A stretch of 64,000 nt of DNA from Adiantum capillus-veneris (Eukaryota; Streptophyta; Polypodiopsida; Polypodiales; Pteridaceae). A program made the position numbers and the translations under genes. Below the pieces are notes generated by a model that had not been told where the DNA came from, did not search any database, and saw nothing but the letters and a program-made list of their open reading frames with translations. Below, piece by piece: positions 11,115-26,567 of this stretch (within the stretch, counting starts at the first letter, position 1; every line of letters starts with the position of its first letter). The stretch covers positions 127,747,317-127,811,316 of the forward strand of contig CM043958.1 of assembly GCA_014529385.2 (NCBI GenBank). Direction: 5' to 3'.

Positions 11115-12565
11115 ATATCATACGCGTATGATGTCTCAAGGGGAATTTGGAGACCAAATTTGAAAAATTTGACTGCACCAGAGTGTTCGGAAGGCGGGTT
11201 TTACCCTAAGTATACATTGAGACTAGAGTTTTGACCAACTCTTGACACCCAAAAGACAAAAGACGGAGTGTCTGAAACAGAAAATAGAAAAACTTGTGAT
11301 TCTGAGCACATTTTTGCATGAAAATTGGTAGAAGTGCTTGAAAACCAGTGCTTGAGACTTGGGGATGCCTATGAATGGATTTTGTCTTAAAATTCATCAG
11401 GAAAAATCATACGTGTATGATGTCTGAGGGGTGATTCTGGCAGCAAAAATGAACTTTTGACATTATACCCATCTTCTGCATGTTGTGTTGAGCACATACA
11501 CCAAATTTCATATCATTTGGGCTTATAGATTGAAAACTGGGGGGCTTTTACTCTTTCATGGGATTTCCTTATCAAAAGTGATGATTTTGAGCAATTTTGA
11601 CATCCAAAATTTGTTGTGAGCACATATTCTTATTCTACACATCAAGGGACACCTTGGATAGAAACAGAAGTCCATTTTGACCACCTAGACATCATACGCA
11701 TATGATGTCTTAGAGGCCAAATATAAGGTCAAAAGCTACATCTGAGTGTACCCTTGTGATGTACAATATTTAGGAAGCATATAGGCCAAATTTCATCAAA
11801 TTTGAAGCATTTTTAGGCTTACAAAGACCATAAGACGCATCTAGGCAAGTGAATGTTGGTATTGGCTATAACTTGCACAAAAAATGTTCAAATTGAATTT
11901 TGAAACTTGCTGTGAGTTTCCAGTGTGGTGAGGAACCTCTAGAGTAAAACTCACTTCATTCTAACCAGTTAGACATCATATGTGTATGATGTCTAAAGGG
12001 CACTTTTAGAGACCAAAATTGAATTATGAGCTTACCAGGTTGTTAAGCACCACAAGACAAGCTCAGAGTCCAAATTCTGTCAAAATCTGAGCACACTGAC
12101 ATTATATGTGTATAATGTCTCATGCCAAGATTTGAAAGTCAAATTTCACTTTTGACCACACAGGAGGCTGGGAAATGATGTGTTAAGCTTGCTTGCAAAA
12201 TTTCAACTCATTTGGACACATACTTTTGCATTTAAAGAGATTTTTGCACATACAAGAAGGCAAAGGTGAAACAATGGTGATTTTGAGCAATTTTGACATC
12301 CAAAATTTGTTGTAATCACATATTATTGTTGTATGCATCAAGGAGTACCTTGGGTAGAAATCTAATTGAATTCTGAGCAAGTAGACATCATACGCTTATA
12401 AAATCTCATAGACCATATCTGGGTCAAAACAGACATTTGAGTATACCTCAGTGCCCTAGAGCATAAAAGAAGTCCCCATCCCAAATTTCATTGCATTTGG
12501 AGCTCATTTGAGCTTGTAAAGGCTAGAAGACACATCTAGACAGATTCATGCTGCGTATGATGTCT
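11115..12565. repeat. ~285-bp tandem repeat with a conserved palindrome, in the LTR-element leader
   Basis: A near-perfect ~22-bp palindrome, consensus half GACATCATAYG with its complement, recurs at 11115-11135, about 11404-11425, 11688-11709, 11972-11993, 12098-12119, 12384-12405 (decayed) and about 12547-12565 (half). Successive starts are 289, 284, 284, 126, 286 and 163 bp apart, so most lie on a ~285-bp ladder. Flanking text is also shared: 'GATTTTGAGCAATTTTGACA' occurs upstream of the copies at 11688 and 12384, and 'TCTCAAGG/TCTGAGGG/TCTAAAGG' follows several. The palindrome is better conserved than the rest of the unit. RNA from this region could form hairpins. Confidence 0.85.
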
Positions 12566-12889
12566 CTAGCCCTAATTTGGAGGTGCAAACTCACATTGAG
12601 CTTCTAGAAGTGTTAAGCACTATGAAGTAAGCCTAGTGACCAAGTTTCAACAAATTTGGGTCACAAGATACAAGCAAAAATCCTTGATCTTGAAATTGTT
12701 TTGAGTGCTGTTTTGAGTGATGTTTCAAGTGCAGTTCACCAAAATTGCTCCAACTTTTGATAGCCAACTCAAAATTGAGTCTGTTATAGCTAGGTACAAA
12801 TCTTGTGAGCAATAGGATTTGACAGGATTTCTAATTTTAAACTTTTAGGGTATTCAGAACCAGTCCAGAGGTCAGAAGACCACCCAGAC

Positions 12890-14825
12890 TTGACTTTTAG
12901 GGATCTGATAAAGGGCCAAAGGTTATTAAGGACGATCTTGAGAGTATTGAGTGGGCCTGTCATTATGAAAGCTAAGACCATCAAAATGGAAAGACAATCT
13001 ACCAATCCTTTTGTAGATATGACTAGAGGTATGACAAGCCAGGCTAGAAGTGTTGAAATGCCAATCTATCCACATTTTGACACCAGCCCAACTACATTGT
13101 CACCATGGTTGTACCCAGATGCAACCATAGAACATGACTTTTATAGAGGTGAAATAACGGTCACAACAGGACCATATGTACCATCACCACCCCCTATAAC
13201 TTACTCATATCCCAATCAGAGCAGAACCTTGAGAAGACATGATACTGAGAGTGAGAGTGACACATCTTCTCTGAGGAGTGATTCACCAAGAACCCAACCC
13301 ACAATAAAACCAGAGGTATCTAGTGAGTAAATGAAGCTTATAGCAGGATTATCTCAGAGACTTGATCCTCTAGTCAAATCTGACCTCCAAGAACCTCTAT
13401 GGTGCAAAATTGAGAGAAAATGGCAAACCATACGAGGGAAGAGTGATACTATAGCATGGAAAATTCTAGGGACAAGTATGTCCAACCTATTCTAGTAGCA
13501 CCTACTCCAGCTAGATATGTTACAGGGAATGCGCCAGGGCCAGTAGGAGTTTCAAGGCAAGAACCTCTCTTAGGACAACAAACTCTACTGCCAGGTGCTA
13601 GAATGCTTGTAGACATGAAACACATGCCGATGATGGAACCATCCAACAAACAAGCGCTAGTACCAACTACAATGTATCACAACAACCAAAGCATGTACTT
13701 CCCTCCAAAGCAACAAAAGATGAGAGATACACATGGAATGGAGAGGCCAGTAAAACCTCCACCTCCTGTGTTTCAACCTAAAGAAAGAAGGTAATAGATG
13801 AACAAAAGGAAATTGCGGTTCATTATGAAGAGAGGCTTAGCTAGGTCATAGCCTATTTACAGCCAAGAGGAATTTCAAGAAGAAGCTTCTCAACCAGAGA
13901 TAGATTTTCACAAAAGCCATGACAACCACTTGGTCAAACAATGTCCTCAGATGGAGATCACTCAAGTAAATGCCTATTTTCTTGACTATGGTGTCATTCA
14001 CTTGATCCCCAACTATCCAAAAAATCCAAATCAAGTCAGAATGATCACAAAGAATGTCTCAAGAATCATTCAGCTACCCAATATCTTGGAAAATGACAAC
14101 GTCGTACCAGTTCAAGTAGTTACAAGAGTGCAAGCTCAAAAGGAATCTGAGGAGAAGCAAGAAACAGAGAAAACAAAAACTGACACGAGTCTAGAGACGG
14201 GTAAGCCAACACACTTAGTCAGAAAACCAAGAGCAAACATAATAGTTGGAAAGCTAGAAAGGCTAGGATGAAAGCACATAGGGAACGAGAGCAGAAATTC
14301 CTAGCTAAGAATCTTACACAAGATGAAGAAAAGATAAGACAACATGATGACAAGGTTGCATCTTCTCTTAATAAGATGTCTCAACCTCAAGAAGAACCAT
14401 CCAGATAACAAAAATCAAGAAATGCTAGCTCAGGAGGATCAATGTTGGTCAAGAAGGTTAATGAACCATTAGACTCCATCCTAAAAGCCTATGAAAGACG
14501 ACTCAAAAACAACCAAACCCAAGAACAAAGGTGTATGACATATCCATGTGCAGAACTAGAAAAGGAAGGGCTTAAAATGTGCAAGAAAATGCTTCAAACG
14601 GCCCAAGCTTTACTAGAACCAAAAATTGGAAAACCTGAGGGTGTGATCCTTGTCCCACCTACACCAGTAATCCCACCAAACCAGGGACAAAAAGAGCTAG
14701 ATTCTAGTCACGAGCATGGACAAAAGCTCAAGGACCCCGCATTAGAGCCAAGGATAGTGTTGAATACCACAAATAACTCTTCCGAGGGATTTCACATAGC
14801 TATATTTGACAGCTATAAAAAATAG
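12890..14825 (+). pseudogene. degenerate gag-like region of the LTR element
   Basis: Plus-strand frames 12890-13330, 13456-13794, 13930-14271 and 14442-14825 are separated by single stops or frameshifts and are rich in Pro, Gln, Lys, Glu and Ser. Codon use looks like decayed coding sequence rather than random DNA. I cannot match them to a Pfam Gag domain by eye. No zinc knuckle is visible. Their position between the leader and the protease-like block is where gag belongs, and that is the main argument. Confidence 0.45.
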
Positions 14826-15010
14826 ATGGTCTTGACAAATTGTGGAAACACGTTAGAGAGGCCGATGAAGAAAGTCAGTTAAGCAAACAAGCAAATCAGA
14901 CGGGTGATGGAAGAGGAGTGTCTCTTCCACCAATAGAGGAACTTGAGGCTGGATCTCAAATGAATCTAGAAGTGGAATCGTATTTGGGAGACAAAGGATG
15001 TGCATAGTCT

Positions 15011-15530
15011 ATGGCTAGTCAACCCCATTCACTAAGAATACGACCGTCCTATATGGGAGAGTATGAGACCAAGTCAGAGGTTGTTGCAGTCCCATCACAG
15101 AGACTATCTCCCAACAGTCATCGATTTGAAAGAGCTAATAGAGATATTTTCGACACCAATAGTCAACTGTACAATAACGTTAGCCGAGTTGCTCAGAATA
15201 CAACCAAACATGTGGGCTACTGTGGGAAAATTCCTAGAGAAAATTGGCGTTAAAAAACCAATGACTCAAATCGAGGAAGGGATCAAAGAGCTAGAAATGC
15301 CTCAGCTAAACACTAGGCCAGTTCCACTTAACAAGGTAGGTGAGTATTATGAGGGAGAAGATGGGAACACTACTCTTCCTGTGGAGTTCCAAGGTGTAAA
15401 AACCATGGCAATCCTTGACAGTGGAGCTGGTGTTGCCATCGCAACCAAAGAGGTCTGGAAAAAATGGGAAAAACCAGCAATGAGGGCTACTATTCCAAAA
15501 AAAATTAGAGTATCAACTCCCAAAGTTTGA
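15011..15530 (+). pseudogene. retropepsin-like (aspartic protease) fragment
   Basis: The frame 15063-15530 encodes 155 codons ending in a stop. Near its C-terminal third it reads 'A-I-L-D-S-G-A-G-V-A-I-A-T', the D-S/T-G-A active-site loop of retroviral-type proteases, preceded by the hydrophobic strand 'V-E-F-Q-G-V-K-T-M' typical of the family. The upstream part 'T-L-A-E-L-L-R-I-Q-P' resembles the gag-protease linker of plant gypsy polyproteins. No reverse transcriptase follows, and the frame stops about 50 residues after the active site. Confidence 0.7.
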
Positions 15531-17616
<2,086 letters not shown>

Positions 17617-17631
17617 ATACAGAGGGGGGTG
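17617..17631 (+). promoter_or_regulatory. polypurine tract
   Basis: ATACAGAGGGGGGTG lies immediately upstream of the 3' LTR and is the expected plus-strand priming tract of the element. Confidence 0.75.
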
Positions 17632-18576
17632 TGTTGAACGTTGGGTCAATAGCATGACATAACTCAACAAAGCCTTATTTTTTGAAAGTGGAATGCTGAG
17701 GATTATGATTGTAAACATCATTTGTAATAAGTAGGTAGACTAGTTGCAAAAGCCGGGGTGCAATGGCACTTCCAAATTGTATATACCAAGCCATTTGACC
17801 CCTCAGACTCTATTTTTGGTTAACCTAAGGTAGACTTAGTATAGAAGATACCTAGGTTACTTTTATAAAAACACAATCATAATCATAAGTTTTAAGCTGC
17901 CAGTGACTGTGTGTGAGGAGAGAGGAAGAGAGAGAGTGTGAGATTTATCCTGGGTGCTACTCCTCGCTCTTTGATCACATTGTAGATCCGACTGCACCAT
18001 TACGCTAGCCTCGGCAAGAGCTACGCGACAACACCAAGCATTCCTTTGCGGAACGGAACATATGCACTCGTGCATCTATGAGCTATTTGTGGTCGTAAGT
18101 ATATCAAACGATGTCTATTTTCTGCGTACAAGTAGTCATTAGAATCATGGTGACATAAGCTAGGCATAAGTACTCATAGATTTCAGTTTTGGGCACTTTC
18201 AAGATTTGGCTCTGTCTTTATATGTGTTTTCCACAGATGGGTTTAGAGCTAGGGTTTTGAGTGTAGAGGCTTAGGGACAGGTGTATCCTAGTTAGGGGAT
18301 GGAGTTCCTTAAGTTTCATACGATTCTGGTATGATTTGATGGGTTTCCTTTCATTTGTGTGTATGCGGGTTAGGTGGTGTAGTTAAGAGCAGTGAGATTC
18401 TAGATTGTGATCTACTTGGCCTTCTGGAGTTTTGTATGTGTAGTATGGTTTTGACCCGACAATCTAAAGAGATTTCCTCGGTGTGCCTATCGTGTATCTG
18501 TGTCCTTGATTGACATTATGTTGATCTAGGTAGTGTTGCATGCACGTTATGGGTGGTGTGATGCGCTCCCGCAACA
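17632..18576 (+). repeat. 3' LTR (945 bp)
   Basis: Starts TGTTGAACGTTGGGTCAAT and ends CCCGCAACA, followed by the target duplication CAGCC. It matches the 5' LTR throughout, with scattered substitutions and small indels. Confidence 0.9.
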
Positions 18577-18599
18577 CAGCCCTAATCTCATCGCGGTTG

Positions 18600-19360
18600 T
18601 AAATTATAGACATCAACATTGCTAGCAGTACCTGCACCCAGCCATAGTGTCACCATTGTTGACATCATTGTTGTCGCCACCATCATCGACACAGTACCCC
18701 AGTACCTAGTACCCCTTGTGCCTTGGCTCAGTATAAGGATCCACAAACCCCATCAGTACCTCGTCATTGACATCATTGCTTCATTGTCATCGTCATCATT
18801 GTTGCCACCATCATCGACACAATATCCTAGCATCTAGTACCCCTTGTGCCTTGGATCGGCATAAGGATCCACAGAACCTCATGGTCATTGTCACCGACTT
18901 AGACATAGACCCATCAAGAACCTCGTCGCCTCCTCATCGTCGTCAACATAGAGCCATCAAGAACCTTGTTGTTGTCATCATTTTTGTCAACATAGACACC
19001 CATCAGGAACCTTGTCCTTGTCGACATAGATCCACAGACTCTTGTCATCGACCTAGATCCCATTAGTATCTCGTTGTCGAATTCATCATCTTTGACATAG
19101 ACCCATCAAGAAACTCATCATCGTCGTTGACATAAACCCATCACGAAACTCACCATCATTGTTGACATAGACTCTAGTACTATTTTGTCATTGACATCAT
19201 TGTTGTTGACATAGAACCAACAATATCTATCGTCGTCATCATCAGACATAAAACCTCTCATTACCTTAGTACCATCAGTACCCAATAGTACCCGCAGTAC
19301 CATCAGTACCCAATAGTACCCATCAGTAGCCTCAGTGACCATTAGCATCAACATCTCAGC
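18600..19360. repeat. degenerate minisatellite built on CATCGTCGT/GACATAGACCCATCA motifs
   Basis: 'GACATAGACCCATCAAGAA' or close variants occur at about 18903, 18945, 18988, 19095 and 19129, with weaker ones near 19022, 19051, 19163 and 19209. The spacing is roughly 35-43 bp. A larger duplicated block ('CTAGTACCCCTTGTGCCTTGG') occurs near 18707 and 18834. A CAGTACC-rich tail fills 19270-19335. The translated His/Asp-rich frames are by-products. Confidence 0.8.
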
Positions 19361-19619
19361 ATTTAGACATTGTATCAGCATTGTGTAAGAATAAAGAAAG
19401 TACTTGCTCTAGCAATAGAGCAAGGGATCCCTTTAGGGTTTGGGACTCGACATTTGGTGTCGTCTCTTTTCTCTCGCTCTTGTGTTTCCCTCTTTCTTTC
19501 AGTTCAGCTTAGTATTTCACGTGAAGTAAAGTGTCCCTTGTGTTTGTGTGGAGTACTAGATTCAAGCTAAATCCATAAACACTTTTGTGCACCTGACAAT
19601 AACCTTGGTTTTCCTCACG

Positions 19620-20100
19620 TTAACAAACAGTCACTATCATGGGCAAATATGTACAAAGCATCAACACAATATCATCAGCATATAACAACTTTGGTATCAA
19701 CACAATATCATCGGTATATAACAGTAGTGGGATCCATGTCCCTGCCAAGTGTGCTTCTCTATCACCTAACCAGCCAATGTAGTTAGCAACCTCACCCACA
19801 TACATGCCAAATAGTGTAGGAGAGAGAACGCAGCCCTATTTCACCCCAATAATGGAGTGAACCAAATCAAAAATCCCCTCTGGAGTGCGTACATTCCCCA
19901 CCATTGACTTGTATAGAGACATGACCTCCCAAATCAACTCTTTGGGTACCTCTATGGCCATGCGAGACCTCATGTGGTAAGCGCACAAACCCACATCTAC
20001 CCCTTGCTGACCATCAACAATCCCACATTGAGATTGATCCAATGGTGCATCAAAATAGCCCAGAGGTGCCTCTTCATGAGGAGTTACCGTGGAGACATTT
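19620..20100 (-). pseudogene. LINE reverse transcriptase fragment with duplicated active-site block
   Basis: Minus-strand frames 20042-19836 and 19805-19620 give the LINE RT order: 'P-K-E-L-I-W-E-V-M-S-L-Y', 'S-I-I-G-V-K', an in-frame TAG where the family has Gln, then 'G-C-V-L-S-P-T-L-F-G', 'L-A-G-T-W-I-P-L-L-L-Y-T-D-D-I-V-L-I', and a second 'L-L-Y-A-D-D-I-V-L-M'. The F/Y-A-D-D catalytic box occurs twice because of a small local duplication, the first copy with T for A. The fragment is too short and broken to act. Confidence 0.8.
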
Positions 20101-20184
20101 CATTTACGCAATCAAAAGCAAATACTATATCGGCAATGGTGTGGGGATCCTTGGGTTAGTTGGGACCCCGTCAGGTGTTGTTCT

Positions 20185-20188
<4 letters not shown>

Positions 20189-20238
<50 letters not shown>
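20189..20238. repeat. (CT)n microsatellite
   Basis: About 24 uninterrupted CT units. Overlapping Ser/Leu and Arg/Glu frames on both strands are artefacts of it. Confidence 0.95.
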
Positions 20239-22262
<2,024 letters not shown>

Positions 22263-23599
22263 AATAGTCAAACTGGGTAGTGCTAGAGAGCAGAACAGGC
22301 ATGCATGTGTAGTGGAAGTGAATGATGGTGTATGGCTCAAGATGAGTGATCACTGGGTGCTCAAGGTTTCTTTTACTTGGCGGAAGGAAGAGACTTCCGT
22401 ACTTAGTGCAAGAATGTGCAATGAACAAAACAAAGAGAGTGGAAATCTGTAAGTGCAAAGTGCATGAGAGTGCTAGATAGAGAGAGAAAAGAGACGACAC
22501 CAGATGGGTCACAAACCCCCCTCCAAGGTTCCCCCCCCCTCTATTACTAGAGATGTATTTTCTTTAGATGCACAAAGGTCTGGTACAATTCTTCTATATG
22601 CTATGGTACTTGTTGACAACGATGTTGTCGACGATGATGTCGTTGACGATGATGTTGTTGATGATGATGGTGACTGTGATAATGATGACAATGGTTTCAC
22701 CATCGAGGTCAAGATCTGCTATGCTGATGGCTTAACTTTAAAAACGCAAGGTGTTCTGCTAGAGATATGCAACTGCTGCAATTCTACGGGGCTGATCTGT
22801 AACCACCAATGCATGCAAGGGCTGAACTAAAAAAATGGTTGTTGCCTAATGCTGAATCTCCCAAAAACACTAGTTGTTTATGGGCTCAAAACTGAAAATG
22901 TTAGATGATTTGCTGCAGTGAGGAGAAATTGGGGAGGATCTGCTATACGGAATGGTGCGGTACAGGGAGGCTAAGGGCTGATATGAAAATGCTGGTCTTA
23001 TGGACTGAAAATGGAGGTCTTCTTGATGCAAAATGCTAGCCTTGCTCTGAAAAAACGCTAAAGAACCTGAGGCACCATGGGTGTTGTACCTCCTTGTGTA
23101 TTTTATCTCTTCTGCTTCTTCTATTGGCATTAGGCCTCCTTATATAGCCCCCAAATACTGGGTCGAGCAGTCCAAATGAGGCCCCACGATTCCAATTATT
23201 GAAAAAGTCACTTAATAAAATTATTTTATAAAGTGTGGTTCACATGCTGTTGCAAAACTGGGTCATGTTTGGGTACTAGTGGTTGCTGATGCTAGTGATC
23301 ATGGTGTGTGCAATCAAAGGGTATGCATCTAGCATTGTTGGTTGTAGTCCCTTACCATCAACACTACTAGTAGATTCCATCATTCAAAGATTTCCCTAGC
23401 CTCATCATTGGTTGTAGTCCCTTACCATCGACACTGCTAGGAGATTCCAACATTCAACCGTAGCGTCGTCATCGTCATCGTCGTCGTCGTCATCGACATA
23501 GTAACCCGGCAATATGAAGTCACTGAGAGCATCGTGTAGTACCGGCTTCATGACAATCGGGTGGATAATTTGAGTTTCTCTAATCTCGCAAAGTCTCCA
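22263..23599. other. unassigned region with trinucleotide and short direct repeats
   Basis: A GAT/GTT/GTC-type trinucleotide stretch (about 22618-22690) yields an Asp-rich frame that I do not regard as a gene. A 40-60 bp unit containing 'GGTTGTAGTCCCTTACCATC' is duplicated near 23338 and 23408. A GTC/GTCATC stretch lies at 23462-23497. Nothing else was recognised. Confidence 0.5.
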
Positions 23600-23853
23600 A
23601 TATCCATGTCGAGAATTTGTTTGACTTGCTCCCCATGGGAGAAACTACTGGTATATTGGGTTCTACCTCAGCACTATGATGAGAACCACTGTCATCAAAA
23701 GGCAAACCAAAGCCAGGGTCTCCAAGTATCTGCAAGTCAGGAGTCATTGTGGAAGACTTGGGAGCAGAAGCCCTCGAAGGTAGAATCTCATCAAAGATAA
23801 CATCACGGCTAAGTGCAACATCCCTCTTCTCTGGATCATAGAGTTGATATCCC
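23600..23853 (-). pseudogene. copia integrase C-terminal fragment
   Basis: Minus-strand translation starting just after an in-frame stop gives 'G-Y-Q-L-Y-D-P-E-K-R-D-V-A-L-S-R-D-V-I-F-D-E', the conserved end of the copia integrase domain that precedes the reverse transcriptase. An acidic, Ser/Pro-rich linker follows and then stops. No RT is present, so this is a short orphan fragment. Confidence 0.75.
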
Positions 23854-23914
23854 TAGGAGAGAGAGTTGTATATTTGCTAGCTCTTTGTCTTCTTTTTGGG
23901 TTGCAAGATTCCTG

Positions 23915-24184
23915 CTACTCTTCAACAAATCTTTCCATACACTTTGAGTTGTAAATAACAAACGTGGATATGTTCAAGTGTTTTGTTTTTGTGAGCTTGC
24001 AAGGAATGCCCTTGCCACATAACACCTCCTTTGACAATGTAGGAGACTCTTCTATTGTCCATCTCTGAGGAGCAGCTATGTCAGCACCCTCCAGGTACTC
24101 TAAAAGGTAATACATGCTCTCTCCAAGCACCCATCCCTTGGCCATTGAACCATCATTGAATCCTCTAGTCGTGCTCTTTGGCAA
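23915..24184 (-). pseudogene. possible CACTA (En/Spm) transposase-associated fragment
   Basis: An 89-codon minus-strand frame reads 'G-S-M-A-K-G-W-V-L-G-E-S', then 'Y-L-L-E-Y-L-E-G', then 'G-K-G'. This resembles the DUF4218 region that follows plant CACTA transposases ('G-S-x-A-E-G-Y ... F-C-S-R-Y-L'). The match is by memory of the motif and is short. It directly abuts the copia integrase fragment on the same strand, so a diverged retroelement segment is the alternative. Confidence 0.35.
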
Positions 24185-24360
24185 ACAAGCCCCTTTAAAA
24201 CTCCCATAAATCTTTCATTTTGTGCAAATTTTTTATGAGTGCCATTTTCTACATAGCAGGTTCCTTACAAGCTTCTATGGTTTGTGCTATATATAACGTG
24301 TTGTTCCTGCTTCATTTCTCCTCTTTTTGAGCAGTTTTCACATCAGGTACAGCATTTGCC

Positions 24361-25658
24361 ATGGCTGACAACAACAAAGATGTGTTCAAGATGTTTGTTG
24401 CTAGAGGATAGATTGGATGGGGACAATTACCCTATGTGGGCTTATATGATGCAACATGTCCTTGTGTCAAAGGACATTTGGAATATTGTGTAGGGCCTTG
24501 ATGTACATCCTCGTTCTGAGAATGTAGGCGATGATGAGGATGTTGCAGGTTTTGGTGGTAGGATTGCTACTACCAGAGCTATTTTGCATATGGATGAGCA
24601 AGCTCATTGGGATATACAAGATTTTTAGGCTCATGCTTTGATTATGTTATCTGTGAAGCACACTATTACTCCTCATATTCATTCAAAAAAATCTACAAAA
24701 CAAGCTTTGGATATTCTGGCTGGTCTTTATGCAAGTTGCAATGAGGCTTAAATTGCATTGCTGCTAAAGTCTTGGAGTCGAATACTATGCATGAGGAAGA
24801 CGAGATGGACACTTTCCATGCTGGTGTCAAGAATATTAATGAGAAACTTATTTTTTCAAGTGAAGTCATTTTTGACAGTTCCCTTGTGCAAACTTTTCTT
24901 GATGCTTTATCATATTCTTACACACTTTTGCTAGTACTTGGAGACTTACGACCCAAGAAAATCCTGTAGTTGTCAAGTTTGATGCGTTATGCACACTATT
25001 GTTTTGCAAGAGTCACTCTTCAGTTGTTGCAAGAGTCACTTTCAAAAAAAAAAGACTAAACAGCGTTCTGTTGAACAGGCATTTACTGCTGCTAAAAGAA
25101 AAAGTGGAAACAACCATAAAACCACTTCTTATGGTTCTCCTATGTGTTGCCATTATTGTAAGGTTAATGATCACCTGATTAAGCAGTGTCCTAAGTTGAA
25201 GGCAAAAGAGGCTAAGAAGAAAGAGGCTAGATCCACTACAGGGTCCAATACAAGTGCAACTATTGTAAAGTCTTTTGTGAATGCTGATGTAGATGCAGAG
25301 TGGGCATTTAGTGTAGTATACTTGTGATCCTACTGGCCATGATGCATGCATGTTAGTTGCTACAGATTCACATGTGTGGTATTTTGATAGTGGTGCTACA
25401 AAGCACATTACCTCACATTGTGATTTGTGTACCTCTCTTGAGTCTGGCCCTCATGGTAATGCGGTCATTTGTGCCAACAAAGCCTCTTATCTAATCCAAG
25501 GAGTTGAAAAGATTGCACTTACTACTGTGAATGGCAGTTCTTTCACACTTGTTGATGCATTGTATGTACCTAGGATACAAAAGTACCTCTTATCTATGTC
25601 TACAATTGCTAGACTTGGTCTTGTTATCAAATTTGTGGATGAAAGATGTACATTTTAA
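24361..25658 (+). pseudogene. copia gag-protease remnant
   Basis: From an ATG at 24361 the fragments read, in several frames, a copia Gag ('L-D-G-D-N-Y-P-M-W-A-Y-M-M'), then a Lys-rich segment with an intact CCHC knuckle 'C-H-Y-C-K-V-N-D-H-L-I-K-Q-C' (in 24989-25327), then a protease 'W-Y-F-D-S-G-A-T-K-H-I-T' (in 25350-25658). At least four stops or frameshifts break it. The sequence changes abruptly after 25658, with no integrase or reverse transcriptase downstream. It is from a different copia lineage than the 192-bp-LTR element, judging by its Gag. Confidence 0.85.
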
Positions 25659-25670
25659 GATCAGGTGCTC

Positions 25671-25999
25671 CTATGGCTAGCATGTGAGGCCACTTGGGAG
25701 CTAACATAGTCATTAAGGAATCATCCAACCTGGTATGCTTTGGCGACTTGAAGGATTCGTAACTATAATTTGAGTGCGGACAAGCTACCCACCACTTAAT
25801 ATGACTTGCAGGGCTGTCGGTGCTTTTTTTACTTGGGGCAACGCTTATTTTTTTCTTTTTTCGATGATAATAGGGCCGATGGCGACACTTTTTTTAGTTG
25901 GGGAAGTGTTGTTCTTTTTTTGATGATAGCAGGGCTGGTGCTCTATGCCATTGGATTAAGTTTTATTGTTTTCAAAAGATTGAGCCAATTGGCTTAATC
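25671..25999. repeat. dispersed repeat, copy 1
   Basis: Homologous to 48256-48560 upstream of the POE gene. Both begin TAGCATGTGAGGCCACTTGGGA, pass through T-rich segments with 'ACTTGGGG', and share 'GCCATTGGATTAAGTTTTAT'. No terminal inverted repeats or target duplications are obvious. Its class is unknown. Confidence 0.8.
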
Positions 26000-26038
26000 T
26001 TGTGGCCTTATTTGAAAGAAGTTAGGCTATGGTCACGC

Positions 26039-26552
26039 TGTCAAGAAGTGTGAAATGCGGCTAAGAAAGCATCGGGCCTCTAAATGCGAGAGTTCGCAGC
26101 AAAATCAAGCAAGTCGTATAGCATTCGAGGCTAAAAACACACTCAGAAAGAACAAAACTCCAGCCATGAAAGCTTATCTTCGAAAAAGAACCAAGATCAA
26201 CTCAAAACTCTTGTGTGTGTGATGATTTGGTGTATCCTCGTTGCCAATTACACAATTACAGTGCTCTTTTTCCCTGATAAAAACCCTATACAAACGCTTC
26301 AGTTCTCCGTTTTAGACATTTCATGGAAGCTTTAGAACTTAATTATAAATTTCCAAGTAGGTATTAGAAGAGGGAAAACCTTAATTGGTGGCCTCACAGC
26401 CTTGAATATAGGGTTGGAACAACACGGGACTGCACTAGCATACCATAGGTCCCGGCTTTGTATCCCTTCACAAAGGAGATTAAAGTTTTGATATTGATGT
26501 TCTAAAATGTTCCCTCACTACTCATTGTTAGGGAACCATGAGTGATGTGGCA
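26039..26552 (-). repeat. outer LTR, 3' copy (about 514 bp)
   Basis: Homologous along its length to 46062-46549. In the sense (minus) orientation it starts TGCCACATCACTCATGG and ends CTTCTTGACA. The minus-strand bases just before its start (AAAAGGTAAAAAA, 26553-26565) are purine-only apart from one T and could be a polypurine tract. It belongs to an older retroelement into which the gypsy array was inserted or recombined. Confidence 0.65.
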
Positions 26553-26567
26553 TTTTTTACCTTTTAA

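Noticed and set aside
22504-22830. 108-codon Asp-rich frame
   Set aside because: Driven by a GAT/GTT/GTC repeat. No signal peptide or domain.
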